From: Stutzerimonas stutzeri SDM-LAC
GTDB taxonomy: Bacteria > Pseudomonadota > Gammaproteobacteria > Pseudomonadales > Pseudomonadaceae
Direction: 5' to 3'
Length of the DNA: 43,880 nucleotides
Assembly: GCF_000235745.1 (NCBI RefSeq)
Contig: NZ_AGSX01000054.1
Coordinates: 1-43,880, forward strand
In this document: positions 32,388-41,221 of the stretch, in pieces
Numbering within the stretch: position 1 is the stretch's first letter
Layout: every line of letters starts with the position of its first letter
The notes under the pieces: generated by a model
What the model saw: only the letters and a program-made list of their open reading frames with translations
Database searches by the model: none
Told to the model about the DNA's origin: nothing
Position numbers and translations under genes: made by a program

Positions 32388-33124
32388 AGCGGGTGTTGAG
32401 TTAATTTTGCTATGTATAAAAGCTCTTCAATTAGCGCTCGATAGATTATGCGAACGTTCTTGATATCGCTTTTTCGGCAGTTATATTTTATGCGATGCGC
32501 TGATAGGTTGCCGAGTTCCCGGTAGGAGTCAATTTCTTTCTTTGATTCTGGAGATAGGCCAATTTCTTTTCTTGATGTTGCTTTGTTGATTAGTGTTTTC
32601 AGGTTGTTGTAATTGCCTTCTTGGTCTTTGGCTTGTTCGCCTAGCCCGGTTTCTTCGAAGCAATGAATTAGTAGTATTTCTAACAGGCGCCTCATCATGA
32701 GGGAGCATGCGTCAAATAAATTGTTTTCGTAGCATGAGTTTATTTGTTGAGCAATCTTTATCAAGTAGGGTCTTTTGGTGTTGGTGAAAAGTATTTCTGG
32801 AAGGATCGAGTCGTCAGAAATAATTTCTTCAATGTCTGTGATGTCTGGAATCTCAAGCTTTATTTCGCTTCGTCTTTTAGGGGCTAGGCGAAAAGAGTTT
32901 TCTTGAGTTCCTTTAACAAAGGACCGTGATTTTCTGATCTTCGATAGTAGACGGCTTGAGTTTGGTCGAGCAAAGCCTAGCGCAGTCAATACTGCGCTAA
33001 GATCTTTTGCTTCGATCTCAGATTGATCCTTGTTTTCCGAGAAGTAGAAAGCGAGATATTCAGCTTTCTCAAGCTCGGTTCTGTCGTTCAATTTTGCGAT
33101 ATTGGCGAAAACTTCTAGCTTCAA
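32384..33124 (-). CDS. winged-helix plus HEPN/DUF4145-like protein, unknown system
   Basis: A 246-residue AT-rich gene. Residues about 14-82 look like a winged helix: TELEKAEYLAFYFSE, AKDLSAVLTALGF, PNSSRLLSKIRKSRSFVKG and FRLAPKRRSEI. Residues about 118-240 form an all-helical domain similar to DUF4145/HEPN proteins, with ACSLMMRRLLEILLIHCFEE and ELGNLSAHRIKYN, where Arg202 and His210 could be a HEPN-type R...H pair. HEPN domains are often RNases in toxins and phage defence, but non-catalytic forms exist. It follows the 33136-33717 gene after 11 bases on the same strand, so the two form an operon. The function is not known. Confidence 0.6.
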   Translation of the reverse strand: MKLEVFANIAKLNDRTELEKAEYLAFYFSENKDQSEIEAKDLSAVLTALGFARPNSSRLLSKIRKSRSFVKGTQENSFRLAPKRRSEIKLEIPDITDIEEIISDDSILPEILFTNTKRPYLIKIAQQINSCYENNLFDACSLMMRRLLEILLIHCFEETGLGEQAKDQEGNYNNLKTLINKATSRKEIGLSPESKKEIDSYRELGNLSAHRIKYNCRKSDIKNVRIIYRALIEELLYIAKLTQHPL

Positions 33125-33135
33125 GGGCTAGGTTC

Positions 33136-33717
33136 CTATTCGTTGGACTTTCCATTCAGCTGTGCTAGCAGTTTTCCAGCCTCTTCTACCCCTGGAATAG
33201 TCAGCTTGCATGTTTTGGATGCGGAACCTTTTTTTCCATCCAGAAGAATAAATTCCTTTGCGTTTTTAAGGATTCCGGCAAAGTTTGAAGCGTCAAGACA
33301 GCTTTGTTCTTGGCAAAGCTGTCTGATTTCTTGCATGGGTACTTCGTTAATGCCTAGAGACCGTTTTCCCCAAAGGTAGACCAGTGCAGCATTAACTGTT
33401 TTTTTCGCAAGAGTGCCGCCGGGGATCCGTTTAAGCACCCTGACCTGATCGCCCTCCATATGAAGAACCCGATTGTACGTATCTGATGAATTCGCGGATG
33501 CAGGCTCTTCCTCTGCTGGCGCCTCTAGCAGAATTTGGGGGAGCGCGGGCGACGGTTGATGCCCAACGATGGGGGCGTCAACCGTTCTTCTCGTCAAAGT
33601 GTCCAAGATCGCTTCTTTGAAGCTATTAATTTGCTCCGAGACGAACCCTTCGGAACCAGTAATCTCAAAGATTCCGTCACGGATAGAAAGATGAAACCTG
33701 GCTTCGTTACTACTCAC
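33136..33717 (-). CDS. winged-helix protein paired with the HEPN-like gene, unknown function
   Basis: A 193-residue soluble protein. An N-terminal beta-helix segment (FHLSIRDGIFEITGSEGFV, about 8-26, then a helix) is followed by a proline/alanine/glutamate linker (about 50-80) and a winged-helix-like domain (about 98-190): KTVNAALVYLWGKRSLG, EIRQLCQEQSCLDASNF, ILKNAKEFILLDGKKG and KLTIPGVEEAGKLLA. That domain resembles the one in the next gene, as if the two share an ancestor. There is no membrane segment or enzyme motif. It lies first in a two-gene AT-rich operon between a RAYT locus and nrdB. Confidence 0.6.
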   Translation of the reverse strand: MSSNEARFHLSIRDGIFEITGSEGFVSEQINSFKEAILDTLTRRTVDAPIVGHQPSPALPQILLEAPAEEEPASANSSDTYNRVLHMEGDQVRVLKRIPGGTLAKKTVNAALVYLWGKRSLGINEVPMQEIRQLCQEQSCLDASNFAGILKNAKEFILLDGKKGSASKTCKLTIPGVEEAGKLLAQLNGKSNE

Positions 33718-33779
33718 TTGCTATTCCCTCAGTAAATGCTAGGTACAAGGCTCTCGGTCAATTGGCCCGTCTTCGTTAC

Positions 33780-35027
33780 TTAATCCCAACTCAAAGCCCC
33801 ACCCGTCTGATACTCAATCACCCGCGTCTCAAAGAAATTCTTCTCTTTCTTGAGGTCCATGATCTCGCTCATCCACGGGAACGGGTTGGTGGTGCCCGGG
33901 TACTCTTCCTTCAGACCAATCTGCGTCAGACGACGGTTGGCGATGAACTTGAGGTAGTCCTCCATCATCGAGGCGTTCATGCCGAGGACGCCGCGGGGCA
34001 TGGTGTCGCGGGCGTATTCGATTTCCAGTTGGGTGCCCTGGAGGATCATCTGGGTCGCTTCGTCCTTCATGGCGGCATCCCACAGGTGTGGGTTTTCGAT
34101 CTTGATCTGGTTGATCACGTCGATGCCGAAGTTCAGGTGCATGGATTCGTCGCGCAGGATGTATTGGAACTGCTCGGCGGTGCCGGTCATCTTGTTGCGA
34201 CGCCCCATGGAGAGGATCTGGGTGAAGCCGCAGTAGAAGAAGATGCCTTCGAGTACGCAGTAGTAGGCGATGAGGTTGCGCAGGAACTCTTTGTCGGTCT
34301 CGACGGTGCCGGTGTTGAACTCGGGGTTGGAGATCGAGCGGGTGTACTTGAGGCCCCAGGAGGCCTTCTTCGCGACGCTCGGGATCTCGTGGTACATGTT
34401 GAAGATCTCGCCTTCGTCCATGCCCAGCGATTCGATGCAGTACTGGTAGGCGTGGGTGTGGATCGCCTCTTCGAAGGCCTGGCGCAGGATGTACTGGCGG
34501 CACTCGGGGTTGGTGATCAGGCGGTACACGGCCAGCACGAGGTTGTTGGCGACCAGGCTGTCGGCGGTGGAGAAGAAGCCGAGGTTGCGCTTGACGATGC
34601 GACGCTCGTCCTCGGAGAGGCCGTCCGGCGTCTTCCACAGGGCGATGTCGGCGTTCATGTTCACTTCCTGCGGCATCCAGTGGTTGGCGCAACCATCCAG
34701 ATACTTCTGCCAGGCCCAGTCGTACTTGAAGGGGACGAGCTGGTTGAGGTCGGCGCGGGCGTTGATCATCTGCTTGTCGCCGACGTGAACGCGGGCGGAT
34801 TCGCCTTCGAGTTCGTCCAGGCCTTCCTGGATGTCGAGGTCGTCCAGGGCCTTCTTGGCGCGGGCGACGGCCGCGGAGTCGTCAGAGGCTACGGCGCGGG
34901 CTTCTTCGACGGAGCCGGCGGCTTCGTTATCCAGCTTGGCGGTGTTCTGTTGCGTGGGCTGTGCGGTAGCGGCGGCCGGCGCGGCAGTGGTGGTCTCTTC
35001 TTCGTTGAATTCGTCCCAGCTCAGCAT
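33780..35027 (-). CDS. nrdB: class Ia ribonucleotide reductase beta subunit NrdB
   Basis: A 415-residue protein that holds the di-iron/tyrosyl radical needed by NrdA to make dNTPs. Iron-ligand segments are visible: [23 protein letters not shown] and [12 protein letters not shown]. The C-terminal tail that docks in NrdA is present ([13 protein letters not shown]). Residues about 5-80 form an acidic, alanine-rich extension absent from the E. coli protein (376 residues) and probably disordered; a 415-residue NrdB is usual for Pseudomonas. AGGAG precedes ATG 35027. It is downstream of nrdA on the same strand across 585 bases. Confidence 0.95.
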   Translation of the reverse strand: MLSWDEFNEEETTTAAPAAATAQPTQQNTAKLDNEAAGSVEEARAVASDDSAAVARAKKALDDLDIQEGLDELEGESARVHVGDKQMINARADLNQLVPFKYDWAWQKYLDGCANHWMPQEVNMNADIALWKTPDGLSEDERRIVKRNLGFFSTADSLVANNLVLAVYRLITNPECRQYILRQAFEEAIHTHAYQYCIESLGMDEGEIFNMYHEIPSVAKKASWGLKYTRSISNPEFNTGTVETDKEFLRNLIAYYCVLEGIFFYCGFTQILSMGRRNKMTGTAEQFQYILRDESMHLNFGIDVINQIKIENPHLWDAAMKDEATQMILQGTQLEIEYARDTMPRGVLGMNASMMEDYLKFIANRRLTQIGLKEEYPGTTNPFPWMSEIMDLKKEKNFFETRVIEYQTGGALSWD

Positions 35028-35612
35028 GGTGGTTTCTCCTGATTGGGGACCGGTTGTGGCCGGTCGGGAATGTTCTGGGCTTTTGTGTGTGCACGCAAAA
35101 GCGGGTGTTTGGTTGGGGGAGGGTGGTGGTGCCCTGGTCCCGGGTGTTCTGTATTAGGTCGGGGTTTGGGCCCGGCCTTGATGTTGTCTGGTGGGGTTGC
35201 CCCTCACCTTGGCCCTCTCCCGGGTGGGGCGAGGGGTGGTCGGGGGTTTGGGCCCGGCCTATGTGTTGTCTGGTAGGTCGCCCCCTCACCCTAACCCTCT
35301 CCCCATAGGGGCGAGGGGACTGGATTTGAGGTGGCATCCGGTCCGTTGCTCAAATTGCCAGCTGTGCCGGCTAGGCCTACTTGCAAGCAAGCGCTCGTCG
35401 CTACTACATCTAACTAATCATTTAGTGAGTCGGACGCTTGTCGTCGCTTTGCTTGATCAGCAGCCACTCGGTGCAAGCGGTTTCCAGAGCGAGGCAGCGC
35501 TAGGCGCCGGGCGGGTCGGAGCCCCTGAGCGTACGCATGTACGTGATGGGGGCCGGCCTGCCCGGCAACAACGCGCGGTCCGCTCTGGGGACCGCGACTT
35601 TCAACTACTTAC
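35028..35612. other. 585-base nrdA-nrdB spacer with repeats and strong hairpins
   Basis: No gene is supported. On the nrdA side, two strong hairpins lie close to its stop: CGCGGTCC/GGACCGCG at 35574-35596 and a nested GCCCC-CGTAC/GTACG-GGGGC structure at 35521-35552. On the nrdB side lies a two-copy tandem repeat (35159-35318). None of the hairpins has a T tract, so transcription may continue into nrdB. Confidence 0.6.
35159..35318. repeat. two-copy tandem repeat of about 78 bases
   Basis: Copy 1 at 35159-35236 and copy 2 at 35240-35318 share TTTGGGCCCGGCCT, TGTTGTCTGGT and the ending GGGGCGAGGGG. Each contains a C-rich/G-rich arm pair (CCCCTCACC... and ...GGGGCGAGGGG) that folds into a stem. 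Similar C/G-rich stems recur between genes in many gammaproteobacteria. Confidence 0.75.
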
Positions 35613-38507
35613 TTATTGGCAGGCTTCGCAATCTGGTTCATCAATCGCGCACGCCTTTGGCACCGGTGCTGGGCCGGCTGCCATTTCTGGTGCTGGCGCC
35701 GCTTTGGCCGGAGCAGCGCTGGCGCCGCTGTTGCCACCGCTGGACACGGCGTTGAGCTTGCCGGTATTGACGGTGGACTTCTCGGTGCTGGTCGCGGCCA
35801 GGGCACGGAGGTAGTAGGTGGTTTTCAGGCCACGGTACCAGGCCATGCGGTAGGTCACGTCCAGCTTCTTGCCCGAGGCGCCGGCAATGTAGAGGTTCAG
35901 CGACTGGGCCTGGTCGATCCACTTCTGGCGGCGGCTGGCGGCGTCGACGATCCACTTGGTTTCCACTTCGAAGGCGGTCGCGTAGAGGTCTTTCAACTCC
36001 TGCGGGATGCGCTCGATCTGCTGTACCGAACCGTCGTAGTACTTGAGGTCGTTGATCATGACCGCGTCCCACAGGCCGCGCGCCTTGAGGTCGCGAACCA
36101 GGTAGGGGTTAATCACGGTGAATTCGCCCGAGAGGTTCGATTTTACGTACAGGTTCTGGTAGGTCGGCTCGATGGACTGCGACACGCCGGTGATGTTGGC
36201 GATGGTTGCGGTCGGCGCGATGGCCATGATGTTGGAGTTACGGATGCCGTTCTTGACGCGGGCACGGACCGGGGCCCAGTCCAGGGACTCGGTCAGGTCG
36301 ACGTCGATGTACTTCTGGCCACGCGCTTCGATAAGGATCTGCTGCGAGTCCAGCGGCAGGATGCCCTGGCTCCACAGCGAACCCTGGAAGGTTTCGTAGG
36401 CGCCACGCTCGTCGGCCAGGTCGCAGGAGGCCTGGATGGCGAAGTAGCTGACCGCTTCCATGGACTTGTCGGCGAAGTCGATGGCGGCATCGGAACCGTA
36501 GGGGATGTGCTGCAGGTACAGCGCGTCCTGGAAGCCCATGATGCCCAGGCCCACCGGGCGGTGCTTGAAGTTGGAGTTCTTCGCCTGCGGCACGGAGTAG
36601 TAGTTGATGTCGATGACGTTATCGAGCATCCGCACGGCGGTGCGCACGGTGCGCTCCAGCTTGGCGGTGTCGAGCTTGCCGTCGACGATGTGGCGCGGCA
36701 GGTTGATCGAGCCCAGGTTGCAGACGGCGATCTCGTCCTTGTTGGTGTTCAGCGTGATCTCGGTGCAGAGGTTGGAGCTGTGCACCACGCCGACGTGCTG
36801 TTGCGGGCTGCGCAGGTTGCACGGGTCCTTGAAGGTCAGCCATGGGTGGCCGGTTTCGAACAGCATGGACAGCATCTTGCGCCACAGGTCTTTGGCCTGC
36901 AGGGTCTTGTAGTTCTTGATCTTGCCGTATTCGATCAGGGCCTCGTAGTACTCGTAGCGCTCCTCGAAGGCCTTGCCGGTGAGGTCGTGCAGGTCGGGTA
37001 CTTCGCTCGGCGAGAACAGGGTCCACTTGCCGTCGTCGAAGACGCGCTTCATGAACAGGTCCGGAATCCAGTTGGCGGTGTTCATGTCGTGGGTACGGCG
37101 ACGGTCGTCACCGGTGTTCTTGCGCAGCTCGAGGAACTCCTCGATGTCCAGGTGCCAGGTTTCTAAATAGGCGCAGACCGCGCCCTTGCGCTTGCCGCCC
37201 TGGTTGACCGCCACCGCGGTGTCGTTGACCACTTTCAGGAAGGGCACGACGCCCTGGGATTTGCCGTTGGTGCCTTTGATATAGGCGCCGAGTGCACGGA
37301 CCGGGGTCCAGTCGTTGCCCAGGCCGCCGGCGAACTTGGAGAGCAGGGCGTTATCGCGGATGGCGTCGTAGATGCCGCCCAGGTCGTCCGGCACGGTGGT
37401 CAGGTAGCAGGAGGACAGCTGCGGACGCAGGGTGCCGGCGTTGAACAGGGTCGGCGTGGAGGCCATGTAGTCGAAGGACGACAGCAGGTTGTAGAACTCG
37501 ATGGCGCGGGCTTCGCGCTGTTCTTCCTCGATGGCCAGGCCCATGGCGACGCGCATGAAGAAGATCTGCGGCAGCTCGAAACGCACGCCATCCTTGTGGA
37601 TGAAGTAGCGGTCATAGAGGGTCTGCAGGCCGAGGTAGGTGAACTGCTGGTCCTGCTCATGGTTGATCGCGGCGCCCAGCTTGGCCAGGTCGAATTCCTT
37701 CAGGCGCGGGTCGAGCAGTTCGAACTCCACACCTTTGGCCACATAAGCGGGAAGCGCCTTGGCGTAGAGGTCGGCCATTTCGTGGTGCGTGGCCGACTCG
37801 GCGACTTCCAGGAAGCTCAGGGCTTCGGCGCGCAGGGTGTCCATCAGCAGGCGGGCAGTGACGTAGGAGTAGTTCGGCTCACGCTCGACCAGAGTACGGG
37901 CGGTCATCACCAGGGCGGTGTTGACGTCGGTCTGTTCAACGCCGTCGTAGAGGTTTTTCAGGGTTTCTTTCTGGATCAGCGCGCCATCGACTTCTTCGAG
38001 GCCTTCGCAGGCTTCGGTGATGATGGTGTTCAGACGGCCCAGGTCCAGCGGCGACAGGCTACCGTCGGCACGCTTGATACGAATGCTCGGATGGGCATCG
38101 ACCCGGGCTTCGACGGCGCCGCGCTTGCGCTCCTGGCTGCGCGATTCACGGTAGATCACGTAGTCGCGGGCAACTTTCTGCTCGCCGGAACGCATCAGGG
38201 CCAGTTCGACCTGGTCCTGGATTTCTTCGATATGGATGGTGCCGCCGGAGGGCATGCGGCGCTTGAAGGTGGCGGTGACCTGTTCGGTCAGGCGGGCCAC
38301 GGTGTCATGGATGCGCGAGGAGGCGGAGGCATTGTTGCCTTCCACTGCGAGAAACGCTTTGGTGATGGCGACGGTGATCTTGTCATCGGTGTAGGGGACG
38401 ACTGTACCGTTGCGCTTGATCACGCGCAGCTGGCCCGGCGCCGTGGCGGCCAGGTCCAGCGTGCTGTCGGCTGCCTGCGGGTTCTCGCGAATGGACTCGT
38501 TCTGCAT
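35613..38507 (-). CDS. nrdA: class Ia ribonucleotide reductase alpha subunit NrdA (two ATP-cones)
   Basis: A 964-residue catalytic subunit that reduces ribonucleoside diphosphates. It has two N-terminal ATP-cones, the first from QLRVIKRNGTVVPYTDDKI (about 27-120) and the second from SIRIKRADGSLSPLDLGRL (about 138-230), as described for Pseudomonas NrdA; E. coli has one. The barrel has the redox Cys in LSSCYLTTVPDD, the active-site NLCTEI and VCNLGSINLP, and ends with the CxxC shuttle EPDCEACQ. ATG 38507 has GGAG upstream; an in-frame ATG at 38540 lacks a site. Likely controlled by NrdR and DnaA (boxes upstream). Confidence 0.96.
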   Translation of the reverse strand: MQNESIRENPQAADSTLDLAATAPGQLRVIKRNGTVVPYTDDKITVAITKAFLAVEGNNASASSRIHDTVARLTEQVTATFKRRMPSGGTIHIEEIQDQVELALMRSGEQKVARDYVIYRESRSQERKRGAVEARVDAHPSIRIKRADGSLSPLDLGRLNTIITEACEGLEEVDGALIQKETLKNLYDGVEQTDVNTALVMTARTLVEREPNYSYVTARLLMDTLRAEALSFLEVAESATHHEMADLYAKALPAYVAKGVEFELLDPRLKEFDLAKLGAAINHEQDQQFTYLGLQTLYDRYFIHKDGVRFELPQIFFMRVAMGLAIEEEQREARAIEFYNLLSSFDYMASTPTLFNAGTLRPQLSSCYLTTVPDDLGGIYDAIRDNALLSKFAGGLGNDWTPVRALGAYIKGTNGKSQGVVPFLKVVNDTAVAVNQGGKRKGAVCAYLETWHLDIEEFLELRKNTGDDRRRTHDMNTANWIPDLFMKRVFDDGKWTLFSPSEVPDLHDLTGKAFEERYEYYEALIEYGKIKNYKTLQAKDLWRKMLSMLFETGHPWLTFKDPCNLRSPQQHVGVVHSSNLCTEITLNTNKDEIAVCNLGSINLPRHIVDGKLDTAKLERTVRTAVRMLDNVIDINYYSVPQAKNSNFKHRPVGLGIMGFQDALYLQHIPYGSDAAIDFADKSMEAVSYFAIQASCDLADERGAYETFQGSLWSQGILPLDSQQILIEARGQKYIDVDLTESLDWAPVRARVKNGIRNSNIMAIAPTATIANITGVSQSIEPTYQNLYVKSNLSGEFTVINPYLVRDLKARGLWDAVMINDLKYYDGSVQQIERIPQELKDLYATAFEVETKWIVDAASRRQKWIDQAQSLNLYIAGASGKKLDVTYRMAWYRGLKTTYYLRALAATSTEKSTVNTGKLNAVSSGGNSGASAAPAKAAPAPEMAAGPAPVPKACAIDEPDCEACQ

Positions 38508-38727
38508 GGGGTCTCCGGATTCTCTCTGTCTCGGTAGCACGTAAGGTGTCGGGCCATCTTCGTGGACGGCGCTGATCGGGTGTTGCGTATCGCTGTATCG
38601 CTATTGCATCAACCATCCCCAACGAACTGGGCATGGGTTACCAAAACGGGAAACGATTCGGCACCAGGAGGTACCGAATCGCATGTGCCGAAGCATAGTC
38701 AGCCGCTGTGCGGATCACAACCTCAAA

Positions 38728-38743
38728 ACACAACATGTAGTGT
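38728..38743. promoter_or_regulatory. NrdR box upstream of nrdA
   Basis: ACACAACATGTAGTGT, a 16-base palindrome with one mismatched pair, fits the NrdR pattern ACAC-N8-GTGT. It lies 221 bases before the nrdA ATG. Confidence 0.7.
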
Positions 38744-38917
38744 GATGCGCTTGGCGGGCGTGCTAGGTATAGGCTTGACCGAAATCAACGATGAGCTCGG
38801 TACGCCGGGCTTCGCAGGGGTGCCGCATTGGCCGAGCAGGGGTTCTCAGCGCTGCAAGAAACGGGAAAAACTATTCTGCTTGCTTTTTTCTGCAGTTGTG
38901 TCTGCGTGATCGTATAG

Positions 38918-38933
38918 GCCCCACATATAGGGG
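38918..38933. promoter_or_regulatory. weak NrdR-like box
   Basis: GCCCCACATATAGGGG matches ACACTATATATAGTGT at 10 of 16 positions and is itself nearly palindromic. It lies midway between the two better boxes. Confidence 0.4.
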
Positions 38934-39002
38934 TTTTGCCCGCCAGGATCGACACGATAGTTGCGCTTCACGAGCAACGCAAGGTGCTCTAAATGAACAA
39001 CC

Positions 39003-39011
39003 TGTGGATAA
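39003..39011. promoter_or_regulatory. DnaA box
   Basis: TGTGGATAA is the exact complement of the strong DnaA site TTATCCACA. DnaA is known to regulate nrdAB transcription in E. coli, and the position upstream of nrdA fits such a role. Confidence 0.6.
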
Positions 39012-39117
39012 CATGTGGGCGGATTGTGGGTTAAAAGCTGAGGTCCAGACGGCTCAAGGCGTTGGTGCTTCGTCGCCCTCTGAGCACAAAAATGCAGGTT
39101 GAATTAATTTCGTGACG

Positions 39118-39133
39118 ACACTACATGTAGTGT
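39118..39133. promoter_or_regulatory. perfect NrdR palindrome
   Basis: ACACTACATGTAGTGT is a perfect 16-base palindrome of the NrdR class, 118 bases before the diguanylate cyclase ATG and about 610 bases before that of nrdA. Confidence 0.68.
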
Positions 39134-39250
39134 TTGTTTTTCCGCCTAAATTATGGCTTTCAGCAGTTTTCCGACGACAGGCAACGTAGCATCCCTACAA
39201 GATCGCGAATAATGGCCACCTGATATCAGTCGAGCTCAGCGAGCCACATC

Positions 39251-40462
39251 ATGAACGCGCCCCGAACGACTCCGCCGACCACCGACGATCTGTTACGACA
39301 GATCGAGTCCAATCTGTGTAGAACGCGCTTACGCTTTAGCCCGGACCTGGAGCAACGATTCGAATCCGATACCGGCGCAGGACGGGCGCGGATGTTTGTG
39401 CTTACTGGGTTGGTGTCCCTGTGCATCTTCAATGCGTTTCTCATCGGCGACTACGCGATGCGACAGGCAAATTTCGCTGAAATTTTGCTGTTGCGTCTGG
39501 GCCTGATGACGCCCGTCGGCCTCTTCTCCTTGCTGTTGATTCATCGGGGCGTGACGGCGCGGTGGAGGGAGGGGCTGATGGCCTGCCTAGTGGTGATGGC
39601 AATGGCGGTTTCGGGGCAGATTTTCCGTATCACCACCTCGCCAGTCGACATGTTCGACCCGTTCTCCTTCGATCTGATTCTGCTGGCCGGGAACATTGTC
39701 ATCGCGCTGCGCTTCAAGTACGCGCTCGCCGCCTCGGTGGCCGGCCTGCTGGTGATGGCGGGGTACGTACTGTCTTCCTCTACATTGGGCGTTGATGCGC
39801 AGCTGTTTTCGCTGGTGCTTGCGACGGCGACGGTGGTTTTCACGCTGATCGCGAATCTCAGATTCGAGGTGACCGATCGACGTGCGTATCTGTTCCTCTT
39901 GCGTGAGCAGTTACGCACCGATGCCATGCGCGAGGACAACCTCACTCTGACGCATATATCCCAGACCGACCCGCTGACCCAGCTAGCGAACCGCCGCCGG
40001 TTCGAGCAGGTTTTCGAGACGATCTGGCGGGAAGCCGGAACGACCGGAGATGAGGTGGGGTTGCTGATGATTGATATCGACCATTTCAAATCCTACAACG
40101 ATACGTTCGGCCACCAGATGGGTGACGTTTGTTTGCAGCGGGTCGCCGCGATCCTCGATAAACAGGTGCGAAAGAAGGATCTGGTGGCGCGACTGGGTGG
40201 TGAGGAATTCGTCGTGCTATTGCCTGAGACGGATCTGCCGACCGCGCGGCGTGTGGCGGAGCGGGTGCGCACCGCGATCGAGGGCCTGGCGATTCCACAT
40301 ACCGCTATCGGTGATCAATCCTGCGTCACCGCCAGCATCGGTGCTGCTGTCGCCCGTCCCCTTGGCGACTCGCCCAGTGCCGACCTGATACGGCGCGCCG
40401 ATGACGCCCTGTATGCTGCCAAGCGGGGCGGTCGCAACCGCTGCCATGTGGCTGCAGCCTGA
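39251..40462 (+). CDS. membrane-bound diguanylate cyclase (GGDEF)
   Basis: A 403-residue inner-membrane enzyme. The N-terminal cytosolic part (1-47) is followed by about six helices (48-202) forming an uncharacterised sensor, then a coiled linker and a GGDEF domain (about 235-400). The active site is GGEEF at 316-320 with HISQTDPLTQLANRRRFEQ at the domain start. An RxxD inhibitory site (RKKD, 307-310) lies five residues before GGEEF, so feedback inhibition by cyclic di-GMP is expected. It makes c-di-GMP from two GTP, favouring surface attachment. It is divergent from nrdA and 36 bases upstream of a two-component pair. Confidence 0.9.
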   Translation: MNAPRTTPPTTDDLLRQIESNLCRTRLRFSPDLEQRFESDTGAGRARMFVLTGLVSLCIFNAFLIGDYAMRQANFAEILLLRLGLMTPVGLFSLLLIHRGVTARWREGLMACLVVMAMAVSGQIFRITTSPVDMFDPFSFDLILLAGNIVIALRFKYALAASVAGLLVMAGYVLSSSTLGVDAQLFSLVLATATVVFTLIANLRFEVTDRRAYLFLLREQLRTDAMREDNLTLTHISQTDPLTQLANRRRFEQVFETIWREAGTTGDEVGLLMIDIDHFKSYNDTFGHQMGDVCLQRVAAILDKQVRKKDLVARLGGEEFVVLLPETDLPTARRVAERVRTAIEGLAIPHTAIGDQSCVTASIGAAVARPLGDSPSADLIRRADDALYAAKRGGRNRCHVAAA

Positions 40463-40498
40463 CGCTACAATGCGCCCGATGGCCTGTAAGGAGGGCGC

Positions 40499-41221
40499 AT
40501 GACGGATCAAGAAGCTTGGCGAATTCTCATTGTCGAAGACGACCAGCGGTTGGCCGAGCTGACCCGGGAATATCTCGAAAGCAATGGCTTGCAGGTGACG
40601 ATCGAAGCGGACGGTGCTCAGGCAGCCGAGCGGATCATCAATGAGCGACCCGATCTGGTCGTACTCGATCTGATGCTGCCAGGCGAAGACGGCCTGTCCA
40701 TCTGCCGCAAGGTGCGTGACCGTTATGACGGCCCGATCCTGATGCTCACCGCCCGCGCGGACGATCTCGATCAAGTGCTCGGCCTGGAGATTGGTGCAGA
40801 CGATTACGTTTGTAAGCCGGTGCGGCCGCGGGTATTGCTGGCGCGTATCCGCGCGCTACTGCGGCGGCGTGAGGGCGGCGAAACGGCGCCTGCTCCCAGC
40901 AAGCGTATCCAGTACGGGCCGTTGGTGGTCGATCATGCGCTGCGCGAGGCTTGGCTGCGAGGCGAAGGCATCGAACTGACTGGCGCCGAGTTCGACCTGC
41001 TCTGGCTGCTGACCTCCAATCCCGGACGCATCATGTCCCGTGAACATATTTTCACCGAACTGCGCGGGATCGAATACGACGGCCAGGATCGCTCCATCGA
41101 CGTGCGCATTTCACGCATCCGTCCAAAGATCGGTGACGACCCCGATCACCCGCGCCTGATCAAGACCGTGCGTGGCAAAGGCTATCTATTCGTCTCCGAA
41201 GCGGCTGAAGCGCTGCAGTGA
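40499..41221 (+). CDS. OmpR-family response regulator, RstA-like
   Basis: A 240-residue regulator. The receiver domain has EDD at 13-15, phospho-Asp 57 in LVVLDLMLPGEDG and Lys 106 in DDYVCKPVRP. The winged helix has LTGAEFDLLWLLTSNPGRIM, then LRGIEYDGQDRSIDVRISRI and KTVRGKGYLF. Several blocks (LRGIEYDGQDRS, PVRPRVLLARIRALL) fit RstA of E. coli better than other members. ATG 40499 has a strong AGGAGG-type site. It overlaps the kinase by four bases (GTGA), so the two are co-translated. Regulated genes are unknown; the adjacent GGDEF gene may share its transcript. Confidence 0.85.
   Translation: MTDQEAWRILIVEDDQRLAELTREYLESNGLQVTIEADGAQAAERIINERPDLVVLDLMLPGEDGLSICRKVRDRYDGPILMLTARADDLDQVLGLEIGADDYVCKPVRPRVLLARIRALLRRREGGETAPAPSKRIQYGPLVVDHALREAWLRGEGIELTGAEFDLLWLLTSNPGRIMSREHIFTELRGIEYDGQDRSIDVRISRIRPKIGDDPDHPRLIKTVRGKGYLFVSEAAEALQ

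Larger units (their letters stand above)
38508..39250. promoter_or_regulatory. 743-base divergent control region of nrdA and the diguanylate cyclase gene
   Basis: No gene is seen. The region carries two clear NrdR-type palindromes (38728-38743 and 39118-39133), a weaker one (38918-38933) and a perfect DnaA box (39003-39011). The nrdA leader would be several hundred bases long if transcription starts near the far boxes. Confidence 0.6.

Noticed and set aside
33762-35042. 426-residue plus-strand open frame
   Set aside because: It is the antisense shadow of nrdB; nrdB has clear family motifs and a ribosome site, while this translation is rich in V, G, H and D without any domain.
35616-37166. 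516-residue plus-strand open frame
   Set aside because: It is antisense to nrdA. Long antisense frames are expected opposite GC-rich genes with strong third-position bias.
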